Origin: Flavobacterium sp.
GTDB taxonomy: Bacteria; Bacteroidota; Bacteroidia; Flavobacteriales; Flavobacteriaceae
Assembly: GCA_024644655.1 (NCBI GenBank)
Contig: JAHEHJ010000016.1
Span: 1-41,261, forward strand
DNA length: 41,261 nt
Reading direction: 5' to 3'
Shown: in pieces, positions 32,182 to 40,623 of the stretch
Numbering within the stretch: the first letter of the stretch is position 1
How the letters are laid out: each line of letters begins with the position of its first letter
Made by a program: the position numbers and the translations under genes
Notes under the pieces: generated by a model
The model's input: only the letters and a program-made list of their open reading frames with translations
Databases searched by the model: none
What the model was told of the DNA's origin: nothing

Positions 32182-32198
32182 GGTTAAACTATCATTCT

Positions 32199-34310
32199 AT
32201 GAAAAAACTATTTTTAACCTTACTTATGTGTGCTCCTATGCTTGTACCGGCCCAAACCAATCCGAATCCCTTTCTAAATCATTGGAGCGGACCTTATGGC
32301 GGTGTTCCAGCGTTTACGTCTTACCAATTGAAAGACTTAAAACCAGCCATTGAATCCGCAATTCAGGAAAAATTACAACAAATTGATGCAATTGCCTCCA
32401 ATCCAAAACCTGCTACGTTTGATAATACCATCGTAGCTATGGAACAAACAGGAACTGCCTTGAGCCAAATTTATGCGGTATTCGGCATTTATAGTTCCAA
32501 TATGAATAGCGATGAATTTGCGCCTATCGAAGAAGAAATGACACCTAAATTATCCGTGTTGTCGAATAAAATTTACCAAAACGAAAAACTATTTGCCCGA
32601 ATTTCAGCAGTCTACCATGCGCCGGCTAAGAATAAACTAACTGCCGAACAACAACGATTGGTGTGGTATTACTATTCGAATTTCGTGAGAGAAGGGGCTC
32701 AAGCTACAGCCAAAAGCAAAACACGTATTGCAGCTATCAATCAAGAATTGGCTGGCCTTTTTACGAAGTTTAGCCAAAACCAATTGGCCGACGAAAGCAA
32801 TTATTACCTAGAATTGAAAACGGAAGCTGATTTTGATGGCTTGCCAACCGAACTGAAAAATGCGGCAATTGCCGATGCCAAAGAACGCAAATTGGATGCG
32901 ATGGGTTGTATTGCCAATACCCGCTCTTCTATCGAACCGTTCTTGACCTTTTCAAACCGAAGAGAGCTAAGAGAAAAAGCATTCCAAATCTTTGTGAGCC
33001 GTGGTGATAATGCCAATGCCAATAACAACAATGCTATTCTTGTGCAAATCCTAAAATTGCGTGCTGAAAAAGCCAAATTGTTAGGGTTTAAAACGTTTGC
33101 CGACTGGAGTTTGTCAAATACTATGGCACAATCCCCTCAAAAAACACTTGATTTGATGATGTCTGTATGGAATCCAGCCGTAGAAAAAGTACACCAAGAT
33201 GTGGCTGAGATGCAAAAGATTGTCACTGCCGAAGGAGGTACCTTTACGATTCAACCTTGGGATTACCGTTATTATGCCGAAAAAGTGCGCAAAGCAAAAT
33301 ACGATTTAGATCAAAATGATGTAAAACCCTATTTGCAATTAGAGAAGCTTAGAGAAGGTATGTTTTGGGTAGCGGGAGAATTGTTCCATTTGAGCTTTAA
33401 ACAGGTATATGACGTTCCTGTATACCATCCAGACGTGAGAGTGTTTGAAGTGTCTAACTCTGTTACTGGAAAAGTAGTAGGGGTGTGGTACTTTGATCCA
33501 TATGCTCGAAAAGGAAAACGCTCAGGAGCTTGGATGAATGCTTACCGTGAACAAAGTAGAGTCAATGGCGATGTTATAACTATAGTATCTAATAATTGCA
33601 ACTTCATTAAAGGTAATGATAACGAACCCATCTTAATTTCATGGGAAGATGCTAGTACGTTATTCCATGAGTTTGGCCATGCCTTACATGGTTTGAATTC
33701 AAATGTGACCTATCCAAGTTTGTCGGGGACCAATACACCCCGCGATTATGTAGAGTTCCCATCCCAAATATTAGAACGATGGTTGGCGACTCCCGAAGTA
33801 TTGAACCGTTTTGCCTTGCATTACAAAACAGGAGCAGCTATGCCAATGGAATTGGTAAATCGTATTGAAAAGGCAGCTACCTTCAACGAAGGATTTTCTA
33901 CCGTAGAAACGATAGCGAGTGCTTTAGTAGATATGAAATTGCATTTATTGGAAAATCCAACTATCGACCCAAAACAATTTGAAAAAGAAACTTTAGCGGC
34001 TTTGCACATGCCTACTGAAATTGTAATGCGTCACCGTATCCCTCAGTTTGGCCATATCTTCTCTGATGATGCCTATGCGGCAGGCTATTATGGGTATTTA
34101 TGGGCAGATGTAATTAGTGCCGATGCCTATGAAGCCTTCACTGAAGGAAAAGGGCCTTATGATAAAGAAGTTGCCAAACGTCTTTATGATAATGTGTTCA
34201 GTATCGGAAATACGATTGACCCTGAAGTAGCCTATAAAAAGTTCCGAGGTAGAGCCGTCAAAACCGATGCTTTGATGCGCGCCAGAAACTTTCCAATTGT
34301 AAAGAAATAA
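32199..34310 (+). CDS. Exported M3-family zinc metallopeptidase (oligopeptidase A/Dcp-like)
   Basis: Hydrolyses oligopeptides, probably in the periplasm. The 703-residue protein starts at ATG 32199, which gives the signal peptide MKKLFLTLLMCAPMLVPAQ; an ATG ten codons upstream overlaps the promoter. Zinc motif H490-E-F-G-H494 in STLFHEFGHALHGL, with the third ligand glutamate expected in NEGFSTVETIAS downstream. The C-terminal substrate-binding signature is HIFSDDAYAAGYYGYLWADVISADAYEAF. The fold and length fit peptidyl-dipeptidase Dcp or oligopeptidase A; the two cannot be told apart safely here. Single gene with its own terminator. Confidence 0.94.
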   Translation: MKKLFLTLLMCAPMLVPAQTNPNPFLNHWSGPYGGVPAFTSYQLKDLKPAIESAIQEKLQQIDAIASNPKPATFDNTIVAMEQTGTALSQIYAVFGIYSSNMNSDEFAPIEEEMTPKLSVLSNKIYQNEKLFARISAVYHAPAKNKLTAEQQRLVWYYYSNFVREGAQATAKSKTRIAAINQELAGLFTKFSQNQLADESNYYLELKTEADFDGLPTELKNAAIADAKERKLDAMGCIANTRSSIEPFLTFSNRRELREKAFQIFVSRGDNANANNNNAILVQILKLRAEKAKLLGFKTFADWSLSNTMAQSPQKTLDLMMSVWNPAVEKVHQDVAEMQKIVTAEGGTFTIQPWDYRYYAEKVRKAKYDLDQNDVKPYLQLEKLREGMFWVAGELFHLSFKQVYDVPVYHPDVRVFEVSNSVTGKVVGVWYFDPYARKGKRSGAWMNAYREQSRVNGDVITIVSNNCNFIKGNDNEPILISWEDASTLFHEFGHALHGLNSNVTYPSLSGTNTPRDYVEFPSQILERWLATPEVLNRFALHYKTGAAMPMELVNRIEKAATFNEGFSTVETIASALVDMKLHLLENPTIDPKQFEKETLAALHMPTEIVMRHRIPQFGHIFSDDAYAAGYYGYLWADVISADAYEAFTEGKGPYDKEVAKRLYDNVFSIGNTIDPEVAYKKFRGRAVKTDALMRARNFPIVKK

Positions 34311-34315
34311 GCTGT

Positions 34316-34346
34316 AAGCCCTCACCTAATTAGTGAGGGCTTTTTT
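34316..34346 (+). terminator. Terminator of the M3 peptidase gene
   Basis: Perfect arms AAGCCCTCAC and GTGAGGGCTT followed by T-run. Confidence 0.9.
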
Positions 34347-34466
34347 AATCATCCATTAAGGTTATACAGTTGCCTTTTTACTGTGCCATTTTACCATTTT
34401 GTGATATGGCTTTAATGTTTTCTCGGCAATTCTGAATATATGCTTATGCTGATGATTGGATACAAA

Positions 34467-34497
34467 AGAAAACCCCAATGCACTGCATTGGGGTTTA
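34467..34497 (-). terminator. Terminator of the six-gene exported-protein operon
   Basis: Perfect 13-bp arms AAACCCCAATGCA (34470-34482) and TGCATTGGGGTTT (34484-34496), 25 bp past the last stop codon. Confidence 0.85.
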
Positions 34498-34521
34498 TTA
34501 GTTGGAGTAAAGGATAATCTA

Positions 34522-35487
34522 TTACCAAATACTTTTGTAAACTACTGTTTTAGGTTGTCCGTTTCCATAAGAAACACCGATATCGCGCAATGCTTTGATC
34601 GTATCTCTCTTAAGGTTAACATCCAATTCCATTTTGTAATTCCATTCGCGTTTGTCAAGTTCCATAACACGTTTACCTACTTTATCAGATAACGCAAGAG
34701 CTTCTTTATAACAACTCGCTTCTGGGTCAATTGAACTCAATATTTCGCCCACTTGGTTTGCTGTTTCCCAATTTTGGTTGGCATTCCATAAGTTGTTTGC
34801 CTCAGCCATACGAAGTTTACAATCGCGTTCGATTTTCTTTTTGTACATCGAACCAGCAGCTGCCATAGCTTTAGTATAGCATTCTGAACATTCCTCAGGT
34901 ACTGAAGTAAGTTTGTAGATGGCTTCGTCATATTTCATTTGTGAAGACGCTAATGTATTCGCCTCGTTAATGATTTGACCGCAACGTGAGTTGTAGTACT
35001 CAATGATTTTGGTTTTAGCTCCCGAAAGGAAATTTTGTATTCCTGGATCATTGGCTTTGATGTTCTTAAGGGCATCTAGATATGCTTTGGTTTCGTTGGT
35101 GCCAACACCTTTTACCGAAACTGTATTGGCAGCATAACGTTTTCCGTCAAAACCATCTCCCACATACAAATTAACATCCATTGTAATGGCAGTCATTGGT
35201 GGGGCAGTAGCCAAGATGTCTTTTGAAGTAACGACTATACTTGGTACTATGATAAATCTAGAATTGATACCTGAACCCGAAATTCCATTCGTAGTCAGAA
35301 TTTGATTTAACTTGTTCGTGAACATGTTTTCTGCTCCAGCCGGTAAAGCATCAGCTTGTGGCGGAATATAAGCCGTAATTGTGATTCTGCCTAAAGCGGC
35401 ATTGCTCGTTGAAGATTCCTGAGCCATAATAGCCGTACCTGTTAAGGCAAGAATCCAGCAGCTGATTGATTTGAATATAGTTTTCAT
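34522..35487 (-). CDS. Exported protein of unknown function (operon gene 6)
   Basis: 321 residues with a signal peptide (about 1-22, ending GTAIMAQ). The N-terminal half (about 32-165: GRITITAYIPPQADAL..., SRFIIVPSIVVTSKDI, MDVNLYVGDG, NTVSVKGVGTNETKAYLDAL) alternates beta strands and helices, vaguely like CsgG/LPP20-type envelope proteins. The C-terminal half (about 170-300) is helical and Cys-containing (CGQI, ECSECYTKAM, DCKLRMAEANNLWNANQNWE) with TPR-like spacing. No catalytic motif is seen. I do not recognise a named family. It is the last gene of the operon, 11 bp after gene 5. Confidence 0.8.
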   Translation of the reverse strand: MKTIFKSISCWILALTGTAIMAQESSTSNAALGRITITAYIPPQADALPAGAENMFTNKLNQILTTNGISGSGINSRFIIVPSIVVTSKDILATAPPMTAITMDVNLYVGDGFDGKRYAANTVSVKGVGTNETKAYLDALKNIKANDPGIQNFLSGAKTKIIEYYNSRCGQIINEANTLASSQMKYDEAIYKLTSVPEECSECYTKAMAAAGSMYKKKIERDCKLRMAEANNLWNANQNWETANQVGEILSSIDPEASCYKEALALSDKVGKRVMELDKREWNYKMELDVNLKRDTIKALRDIGVSYGNGQPKTVVYKSIW

Positions 35488-35498
35488 AAGCCTGTTTT

Positions 35499-36452
35499 TT
35501 ATTTTTCACCTAAAACAAGAGTGGCTTGACCCAACCCTTTTGTCATGAGCTTGTTTGTAATTGTATAAGGAGCATTTTTAAGCATGGTTTGCAATCCTTT
35601 AAGAAAGCTTTTTGCATCCATAGCTTTTCCATTGGCATCAAACAAAGGAATACGTACTTGCTCAAACAACATGGATGTTTCACCCGAATCCGTTTCTGAA
35701 AAACGGTGGTTTACCGTGTTCTCATTCATCCAATCTGAAATGATTTCTCTTAATTCTTTACCATTAAATTCTTTTTCAAGATCATCTGGCCAAGAATCAA
35801 ACTTTTTAATACGAACAATAATCTCACGACCATTAGCAAACAAGTCATCGAAATGAGTTTGCAACTGCCCGTTGAAGTTGTCAATATGAGCCAATACCGC
35901 TTCTTCTAACAATACCGGTAATTCAGCAGAGAATGAAGGGCTTCCTGTTCCCGTAGCTGTAGCTACTTGTTTGTCCGTATACGCATCTAAACCTTTCATA
36001 GTAAAGGTAATTGACTTTTTAGGCCCTGTTTGATTTATTGTCCATGTAAGGTCAATAATAATATCGGCTTTGGCTACTTTTTTAAGTCTTTCAATAGGAG
36101 TTTCAGCTACTCCAGCACCACCTTTAGAAGTTAACAATGCGTTTTCAGCACTTTCAGATTCAAGAGTTTTGATAGCTGAAGCCATATCTTTTAATGGGAA
36201 TCCACGATCCGCCATTAATCCGTTAATTTTTGCGATTACCGCTAATAAATCAGCATTCTCTTGAAATGCTTTTTTATAATTTGGAACTTTTACAGTTTCA
36301 CCTAAGCCTTTGACTTCGGTCATGTATCCGTTAGTGTTACACCATACGTCGCTTGGAACGACCATAATGGTTGGTTTTTTGGCTTGTGCAAAGGAAAAGC
36401 TGATGCATACCAATGCCAAAACCAAAATAGCGTTTTTATAAAATTGTTTCAT
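35499..36452 (-). CDS. Exported DUF6175-like protein (operon gene 5)
   Basis: 317 residues with a signal peptide (about 1-24, ending SFAQA). From memory it resembles the Bacteroidota family DUF6175, function unknown. Features: a start strand KKPTIMVVPSDVWCNTNGYM, an ENADLLAVIAKINGLMADRGFPLKDMASAIKTL region like the domain that opens CsgG-type proteins, KADIIIDLTWTINQTGPKKSITFTMKGLDAYTDKQVATATG (about 130-170), and a C-terminal REIISDWMNENTVNHRF... LFEQVRIPLFD part. The layout suggests a periplasmic or outer-membrane-associated protein that senses or assembles something; this is inference. Gap to gene 4 is 5 bp. Confidence 0.75.
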   Translation of the reverse strand: MKQFYKNAILVLALVCISFSFAQAKKPTIMVVPSDVWCNTNGYMTEVKGLGETVKVPNYKKAFQENADLLAVIAKINGLMADRGFPLKDMASAIKTLESESAENALLTSKGGAGVAETPIERLKKVAKADIIIDLTWTINQTGPKKSITFTMKGLDAYTDKQVATATGTGSPSFSAELPVLLEEAVLAHIDNFNGQLQTHFDDLFANGREIIVRIKKFDSWPDDLEKEFNGKELREIISDWMNENTVNHRFSETDSGETSMLFEQVRIPLFDANGKAMDAKSFLKGLQTMLKNAPYTITNKLMTKGLGQATLVLGEK

Positions 36453-36457
36453 TTTTG

Positions 36458-36940
36458 TTATTGTTTAATAATGCCATCGGCAATTAGTTTTTCTTTTAGT
36501 TCAGAGCGCAATACACGAACTATAAATCCGTTAGTGACACTGCCACGCGCTTTTTTACGATCACGACTCATTTTATCTAAAAGTCGCTCATCACGTAAAG
36601 AGATATAATTTTTATATTCTCCACCATCAGCGAAAAATTTATTGAAATAAGCTTCGTATTTTTCCTGAGCATTTACTTCTAAGATTAATGGTTTTTGTTT
36701 GCATTCTTGTTTGCCTTCAACCAGACCAAAGAAGATAATGTCGCGAACGGCATTCTTTTTGGCTTGTTCCACAGCATCCGAACGATTACGACCATTTCCC
36801 CATGCTTTAACAGTTTCTGACCCGTCGAGTTCAACTCCTAAGCATTCTGTTTTATAAATATAATTACCCGCTACGTTTTTTTGTGAAAAACCGGCCCACA
36901 TCGTGAGCAATACGGCAATAAGTGTAAATCTTGTTTTCAT
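36458..36940 (-). CDS. Exported protein, paralogue of the next upstream gene (operon gene 4)
   Basis: 160 residues with a signal peptide (about 1-19, ending AGFSQ). It shares its whole length with the 173-residue product of 36952-37473: Y.(T/I)EC.G...DG....K.W...., QAKKNAV..IIF.G, a cysteine at the same place, (F)..FF..GG.Y and the ending L...GIIK. This A...A..A.(K)KNAV pattern followed by L...L...GI resembles periplasmic domains of the FlgT/LPP20/CsgG-associated kind, a weak likeness only. Gap to gene 3 is 11 bp. Function unknown. Confidence 0.8.
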   Translation of the reverse strand: MKTRFTLIAVLLTMWAGFSQKNVAGNYIYKTECLGVELDGSETVKAWGNGRNRSDAVEQAKKNAVRDIIFFGLVEGKQECKQKPLILEVNAQEKYEAYFNKFFADGGEYKNYISLRDERLLDKMSRDRKKARGSVTNGFIVRVLRSELKEKLIADGIIKQ

Positions 36941-36951
36941 ACTGTTTGTTT

Positions 36952-37473
36952 TTAGAATCCTGATGATAATCCTTTAATGATACCGGCAGCCTCAAGATCT
37001 TTTCGCAATGCATCTTTTTGTACCGATACTAATACGCCTATTTTATATTCTTTACCTACTTTCATTCGGTCTGAAGCATCCACATTTCCGTCTGCTGATT
37101 CAGTAACAAATTTCATATATCGTCCACCTTCTTCAAAGAAAGCATCAAAAAAATCAGCTTTTTCATCTTCCAAATTTGGATTAGAGGCTAATGGACGTTG
37201 TGAAGTACAGCCTTGACCACCTCCCGAAAATCCTTTAAATATAATCCCGTGTACTGCATTTTTTTTAGCCTGTGTAATAGCAATTGTAGCATTCTTAGAA
37301 TACGACCAAACTTTAATTAGGTAAGTTCCGTCTTTTCCAATACCAGCACATTCAATTTCGTAACGCCATTCTTTGGTAGCTTCATCAGCTTTTCTTTGTT
37401 TTCTAGCAGATTGTGCAAAACCAAATGAGGTCATAGCGATCAATACTAGTGTAATCCATACTTTTGTTTTCAT
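36952..37473 (-). CDS. Exported protein, paralogue of the next downstream gene (operon gene 3)
   Basis: 173 residues with a signal peptide (about 1-20, ending FGFAQ) and a basic linker (SARKQRKADEATKEW). The shared domain has YEIECAGIGKDGTYLIKVWS, TQAKKNAVHGIIFKGFSGGG, ADFFDAFFEEGGRYMKFVTE and GVLVSVQKDALRKDLEAAGI. It arose with gene 4 by tandem duplication followed by strong divergence, which suggests two subunits of one assembly. Gap to gene 2 is 18 bp. Function unknown. Confidence 0.8.
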   Translation of the reverse strand: MKTKVWITLVLIAMTSFGFAQSARKQRKADEATKEWRYEIECAGIGKDGTYLIKVWSYSKNATIAITQAKKNAVHGIIFKGFSGGGQGCTSQRPLASNPNLEDEKADFFDAFFEEGGRYMKFVTESADGNVDASDRMKVGKEYKIGVLVSVQKDALRKDLEAAGIIKGLSSGF

Positions 37474-37491
37474 TTGTTTAAATTTAAATCG

Positions 37492-38700
37492 TTATTTTCC
37501 TTTCTTTTGAACAATCAACATCCCAGGATAAAAATCTTTCCCGCTCACTTTTTTGAAGAACGTTTTGTCCACTGTGCTGTTTTGATTTTCCTCGTCTGCA
37601 CCGTATCGATTATCCCAAATAGGGTAAGACGAATCTACTTTTATTGTACCTACTACTTCATATTTTGTTTTACCATCTTTATCAAGTGTTTGTTCCAAAA
37701 CATCAAATTTTGATTTGTCCGACAATCCCTCTTTCAAACCAATTTTAGCAGTGATTGGTTCTCCCGTAAATAAAGGGGTTTTTGTTTTAAACTCATCATG
37801 GTTTTTCTGAAGTTTAACAATAACCGCATCAATAGCTTTTACAGTTGCTTTTTCAATCAACTCTTCTTCTGTTTTTTTGGTAAAGGAAGTCGATTGAACG
37901 TCTGCCCATGAAGTATCGGTTCCAATGTATTCTAGTTTGAATTGTTTGGAGTTTTCAAAAGCACTTTTCTTTTCAGCTGTTATGGTTTTGTCATCTGCCC
38001 AATAGTCGTTATAAAAAATTGCGGCTGTTTCTTCGTCCCAAACCAAACGATACAAATAGGCGTTGGTTTTTACCACATACCCTTTACCCAAAACGCCTAC
38101 AGCTGATGAGGTAAGATCGGTGGTCAATTTAACATCCACACTACCTGCTACTTCACCAATGGCATTCAACCAACTGCTAGCTTTTTTGGCAACTTCTTCT
38201 TTGGATACATAATTGTAATCATTAACCAAAATAAAAGTGTTTTTGATAAGTTCTTCTCCGGCATCAGCCAAAGCTTCTAATCCACGTTGACTGGCTTTAG
38301 CTTTAGCAATATCTAAGGCTCCAGCATCATATTTTCCTCGGTCCGCAATAAGGTCCATGTTGAAACCCCCTTTAGCGGAGCGGTTAAACCATTTAGCAAC
38401 CATATCACGCGCTACATTATTTGCTTCAAGAAAAGCAGTAATGTTCGCCGATTCATCTTTTAAGTTGGAGGTTGGAATCACACGTGAACCCAAGTTGTGG
38501 TCGTTGAATTTTTCTGGAATTGGTCCCTTTTCAAAAGAGGCACGAATGACATTGGCATATTGCCGATTTTGGTCGTCAATCATAAGGGTATAAAGCGAAC
38601 TCCTACGGTATTTTATGTTGGAAGAGTTGATTTGAGTTTGCGCGAAAGCGATTTGCGTAAGGCTACACCATACGGCAAATAGAATTATATTTTTTTTCAT
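37492..38700 (-). CDS. Exported protein of unknown function (operon gene 2)
   Basis: 402 residues with a signal peptide (about 1-20, ending IAFAQ). The N-terminal half is helical (INSSNIKYRRSSLYTLMIDD, ASFEKGPIPEKFNDHNLGSR, FLEANNVARDMVAKWFNRS). A middle region includes SSAVGVLGKGYVVKTNAYLYRLVWDEETAAIFYNDYW (about 210-250). The last part is beta-rich (FDVLEQTLDKDGKTKYEVVGTIKV... WDNRYGADEENQ... FYPGMLIVQKKGK). No catalytic motif or membrane span is seen. I do not recognise the family. It lies 7 bp after the porin-like gene and is part of the same transcript. Confidence 0.8.
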   Translation of the reverse strand: MKKNIILFAVWCSLTQIAFAQTQINSSNIKYRRSSLYTLMIDDQNRQYANVIRASFEKGPIPEKFNDHNLGSRVIPTSNLKDESANITAFLEANNVARDMVAKWFNRSAKGGFNMDLIADRGKYDAGALDIAKAKASQRGLEALADAGEELIKNTFILVNDYNYVSKEEVAKKASSWLNAIGEVAGSVDVKLTTDLTSSAVGVLGKGYVVKTNAYLYRLVWDEETAAIFYNDYWADDKTITAEKKSAFENSKQFKLEYIGTDTSWADVQSTSFTKKTEEELIEKATVKAIDAVIVKLQKNHDEFKTKTPLFTGEPITAKIGLKEGLSDKSKFDVLEQTLDKDGKTKYEVVGTIKVDSSYPIWDNRYGADEENQNSTVDKTFFKKVSGKDFYPGMLIVQKKGK

Positions 38701-38707
38701 AGTGCTC

Positions 38708-39292
38708 TTAGAATAAATAACCTACGGAAATTTGAATTACGGAATTGCTCACGCGTTTGTTTGGAGCTACTAAGTCTCCGCCAATGTTACTTAAACCTAA
38801 ATTATAACGCCCTTGGAAGATTACACCGTTTTTAAGTTCGTACTCTAAACCAGCACCAACACTAAAGTCAATAGATTTTACTCCTTCTATTTTGTCGTTT
38901 GTGTCATTGGTTTTGTATCTAGAAGATACTAAAATCCCCATTTGTGGACCTGCTTCAAGACTTAAGCCTGAAGCCAAAGGAAATTTAGCTAAAACCGGCA
39001 AGGTAATATAGTCCAATTTGATTCTTCCTCCTCCTGTAGAAGTTACAGTTGCTCCTTGAGCAGAATATAGTAATTCGGGTTGAATGGAAAATTTGTCAGT
39101 CACAATAATTTCGGCCAAAAAGCCCAAATGAACTCCGGTTCTTAGGGTTACATCTTCAACGTCTCCCATAAGATTGGATGCGTTAAGACCTCCTTTGATT
39201 CCAATTTTGATTCCTTCTTCTCTTTTCGATTTCTGTGCGTGTACAGTTAATACAGTACAACAAGCGAAGAATACTAAGAAAACTTTTTTCAT
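38708..39292 (-). CDS. Outer-membrane beta-barrel (porin family) protein (operon gene 1)
   Basis: 194 residues from the ATG at 39290-39292, which gives the signal peptide MKKVFLVFFACCTVLTVHAQ; an in-frame ATG 17 codons upstream is rejected because its extra residues would precede a complete signal peptide. The mature part is an eight-strand barrel of the outer-membrane beta-barrel (PF13568) type: IGIKGGLNASNLMGD, GVHLGFLAEIIVTDKFSIQPELLYSAQGA, YITLPVLAKFPLASGLSLEAGPQMGIL, DFSVGAGLEYELKNGVIFQGRYNLGLSNIG, ending ISVGYLF with a terminal Phe. It is first in the six-gene operon and provides a likely outer-membrane anchor. Confidence 0.92.
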   Translation of the reverse strand: MKKVFLVFFACCTVLTVHAQKSKREEGIKIGIKGGLNASNLMGDVEDVTLRTGVHLGFLAEIIVTDKFSIQPELLYSAQGATVTSTGGGRIKLDYITLPVLAKFPLASGLSLEAGPQMGILVSSRYKTNDTNDKIEGVKSIDFSVGAGLEYELKNGVIFQGRYNLGLSNIGGDLVAPNKRVSNSVIQISVGYLF

Positions 39293-39344
39293 AATTCTAA
39301 TTGTTTTGTTTTGTTTAAAATTGTTTTTAACACTGTTAAGCAAA

Positions 39345-39374
39345 CAAATATAACATTTTTTTAACTAATTCAAA
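39345..39374 (-). promoter_or_regulatory. Promoter of the six-gene exported-protein operon
   Basis: On the minus strand TTTG (39374-39371), 18 bp, TATATTTG (39352-39345): a full consensus match, 52 bp before the first start codon. Confidence 0.8.
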
Positions 39375-39609
39375 ATATGAATACAATTAGCTGTAATGGA
39401 GGATACTAGCCTTTAGAATTGATACGTTTTTTACTAAAAAAACAGTTGGTTTCACCCGTGTAGAAACCGATTTTGATGCCTTCGATTTGGGGATAGCAAA
39501 AGAATAAATTTGTCAGGTGGATTTTTAGCCAAGTTTAAAATAGAAGCGAACTTGGTTAATTATTAAAGGGTTATTTTTGAGTACTGCTTTTTCAGGATAA
39601 ACATCAAAC

Positions 39610-39642
39610 AAAAAACCCAAATCATACGATTTGGGTTTTTTT
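39610..39642 (-). terminator. Terminator of rpsB-tsf
   Basis: Perfect 14-bp arms AAAAAACCCAAATC and GATTTGGGTTTTTT around ATAC; 20 bp past the tsf stop codon. Confidence 0.9.
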
Positions 39643-39661
39643 ATCAACGTGAATATAATAA

Positions 39662-40486
39662 TTAGCCTAATGCAACTCTACTGAATCCAGTAACCGTTAA
39701 ACCAGCATCTACTGTTTTAATATAAGCCGCAACACTCATAGAACCATCTTTGATATAATCTTGGTTCACTAAGGTATTGTCTTTGTAAAAACGTTGAATT
39801 TTTCCTTTAGCGATATTATCTAACATTGCTTCTGGTTTTCCTTCTTGACGCAATTGGTCTTTTGCAATTTCTATTTCTTTTTCAATGATTGAGGCATCAA
39901 CACCTGCTTCATTTAATGCGATTGGATTCATAGCTGCAGCTTGCATCGCTACGTTTCTTGCTGCTTCTTCAGCTCCAGCTACATTAGCAGATAAAGCGGT
40001 TAAAGTAGCAATCTTGTTTCCTGCGTGAATGTAAGAACCAACGAATGCACCACTCAATCTTTCGAAAGAAGCGATTTCGATTTTTTCTCCAATAACACCT
40101 GTTTGTTCAATTAATTTTTCAGCTACAGTGATTCCGTGGAAATCAGAAGCTAATAATTCTTCTTTAGTAGCATAGTTTAAAGCTTGGTTAGCTATTTCAG
40201 TAGCCAATTTCACAAACCCTTCATTTTTACCTACGAAGTCTGTTTCACAGTTTAATGTGATAACAACACCTGAAGTTTTATCTGCATTAACAACTGCGAT
40301 AGCAGCTCCTTCTGTAGATTCTCTGTCTGAACGGTTAGCTGCAACTTTTTGACCTTTTTTTCTAAGGTTTTCAATTGCTAAATCAAAATCTCCGTCAGAT
40401 TCTACTAATGCTTTTTTACAATCCATCATACCAGCTCCGGTGATGGTTCTTAATTTGTTTACGTCTGCAGCAGTAATTGTTGCCAT
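39662..40486 (-). CDS. tsf: Translation elongation factor Ts
   Basis: Guanine-nucleotide exchange factor for EF-Tu. The 274-residue protein starts with the UBA-like TAADVNKLRTITGAGMMDCKKALVESDGDFDLAIENLRKKG and has the core ITLNCETDFVGKNEGFVKLA, which carries the TDF residues that disrupt the EF-Tu magnesium site. The C-terminal half includes EIEIAKDQLRQEGKPEAMLDNIAKGKIQRFYKD. Length is normal for Bacteroidota. It follows rpsB after 137 bp and is co-transcribed with it. Confidence 0.98.
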   Translation of the reverse strand: MATITAADVNKLRTITGAGMMDCKKALVESDGDFDLAIENLRKKGQKVAANRSDRESTEGAAIAVVNADKTSGVVITLNCETDFVGKNEGFVKLATEIANQALNYATKEELLASDFHGITVAEKLIEQTGVIGEKIEIASFERLSGAFVGSYIHAGNKIATLTALSANVAGAEEAARNVAMQAAAMNPIALNEAGVDASIIEKEIEIAKDQLRQEGKPEAMLDNIAKGKIQRFYKDNTLVNQDYIKDGSMSVAAYIKTVDAGLTVTGFSRVALG

Positions 40487-40519
40487 TATATTTTATTTTA
40501 AAAGTTCAAATTTTGTGTA

Positions 40520-40620
40520 AAATAACAAATTCCAAATTCAAAATTCCAAATCCCAACTTTATAAAATCATCAACTTAGTAATGATTATTGGAATTTGGAA
40601 TTTCTTTTTTGGAATTTCTT
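40520..40620. repeat. GGAATTT/AAATTCC repeats in the rpsB-tsf spacer
   Basis: AAATTCC words cluster near 40527-40550, and complementary GGAATTT words near 40590-40620. The two groups can fold into a long AT-rich hairpin in the rpsB-tsf transcript. Several copies are spaced by 7-10 bp, so the pairing register can shift. Confidence 0.6.
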
Positions 40621-40623
40621 TCT

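Larger units (their letters stand above)
39293..39661. other. Intergenic region between tsf and the exported-protein operon
   Basis: It contains the operon promoter and the tsf terminator. A short open stretch on the plus strand (39397-39507, ending KKTVGFTRVETDFDAFDLGI) could be a relic of a gene end, but it has no start codon and no match I can name. Confidence 0.6.

Noticed and set aside
34456..34692. 78-residue plus-strand open frame
   Set aside because: It runs through the operon terminator and antisense to the conserved end of operon gene 6.
39397..39507. Short plus-strand frame ending DAFDLGIAKE
   Set aside because: No start codon, stop codons just upstream and no family match; noted only as a possible relic.
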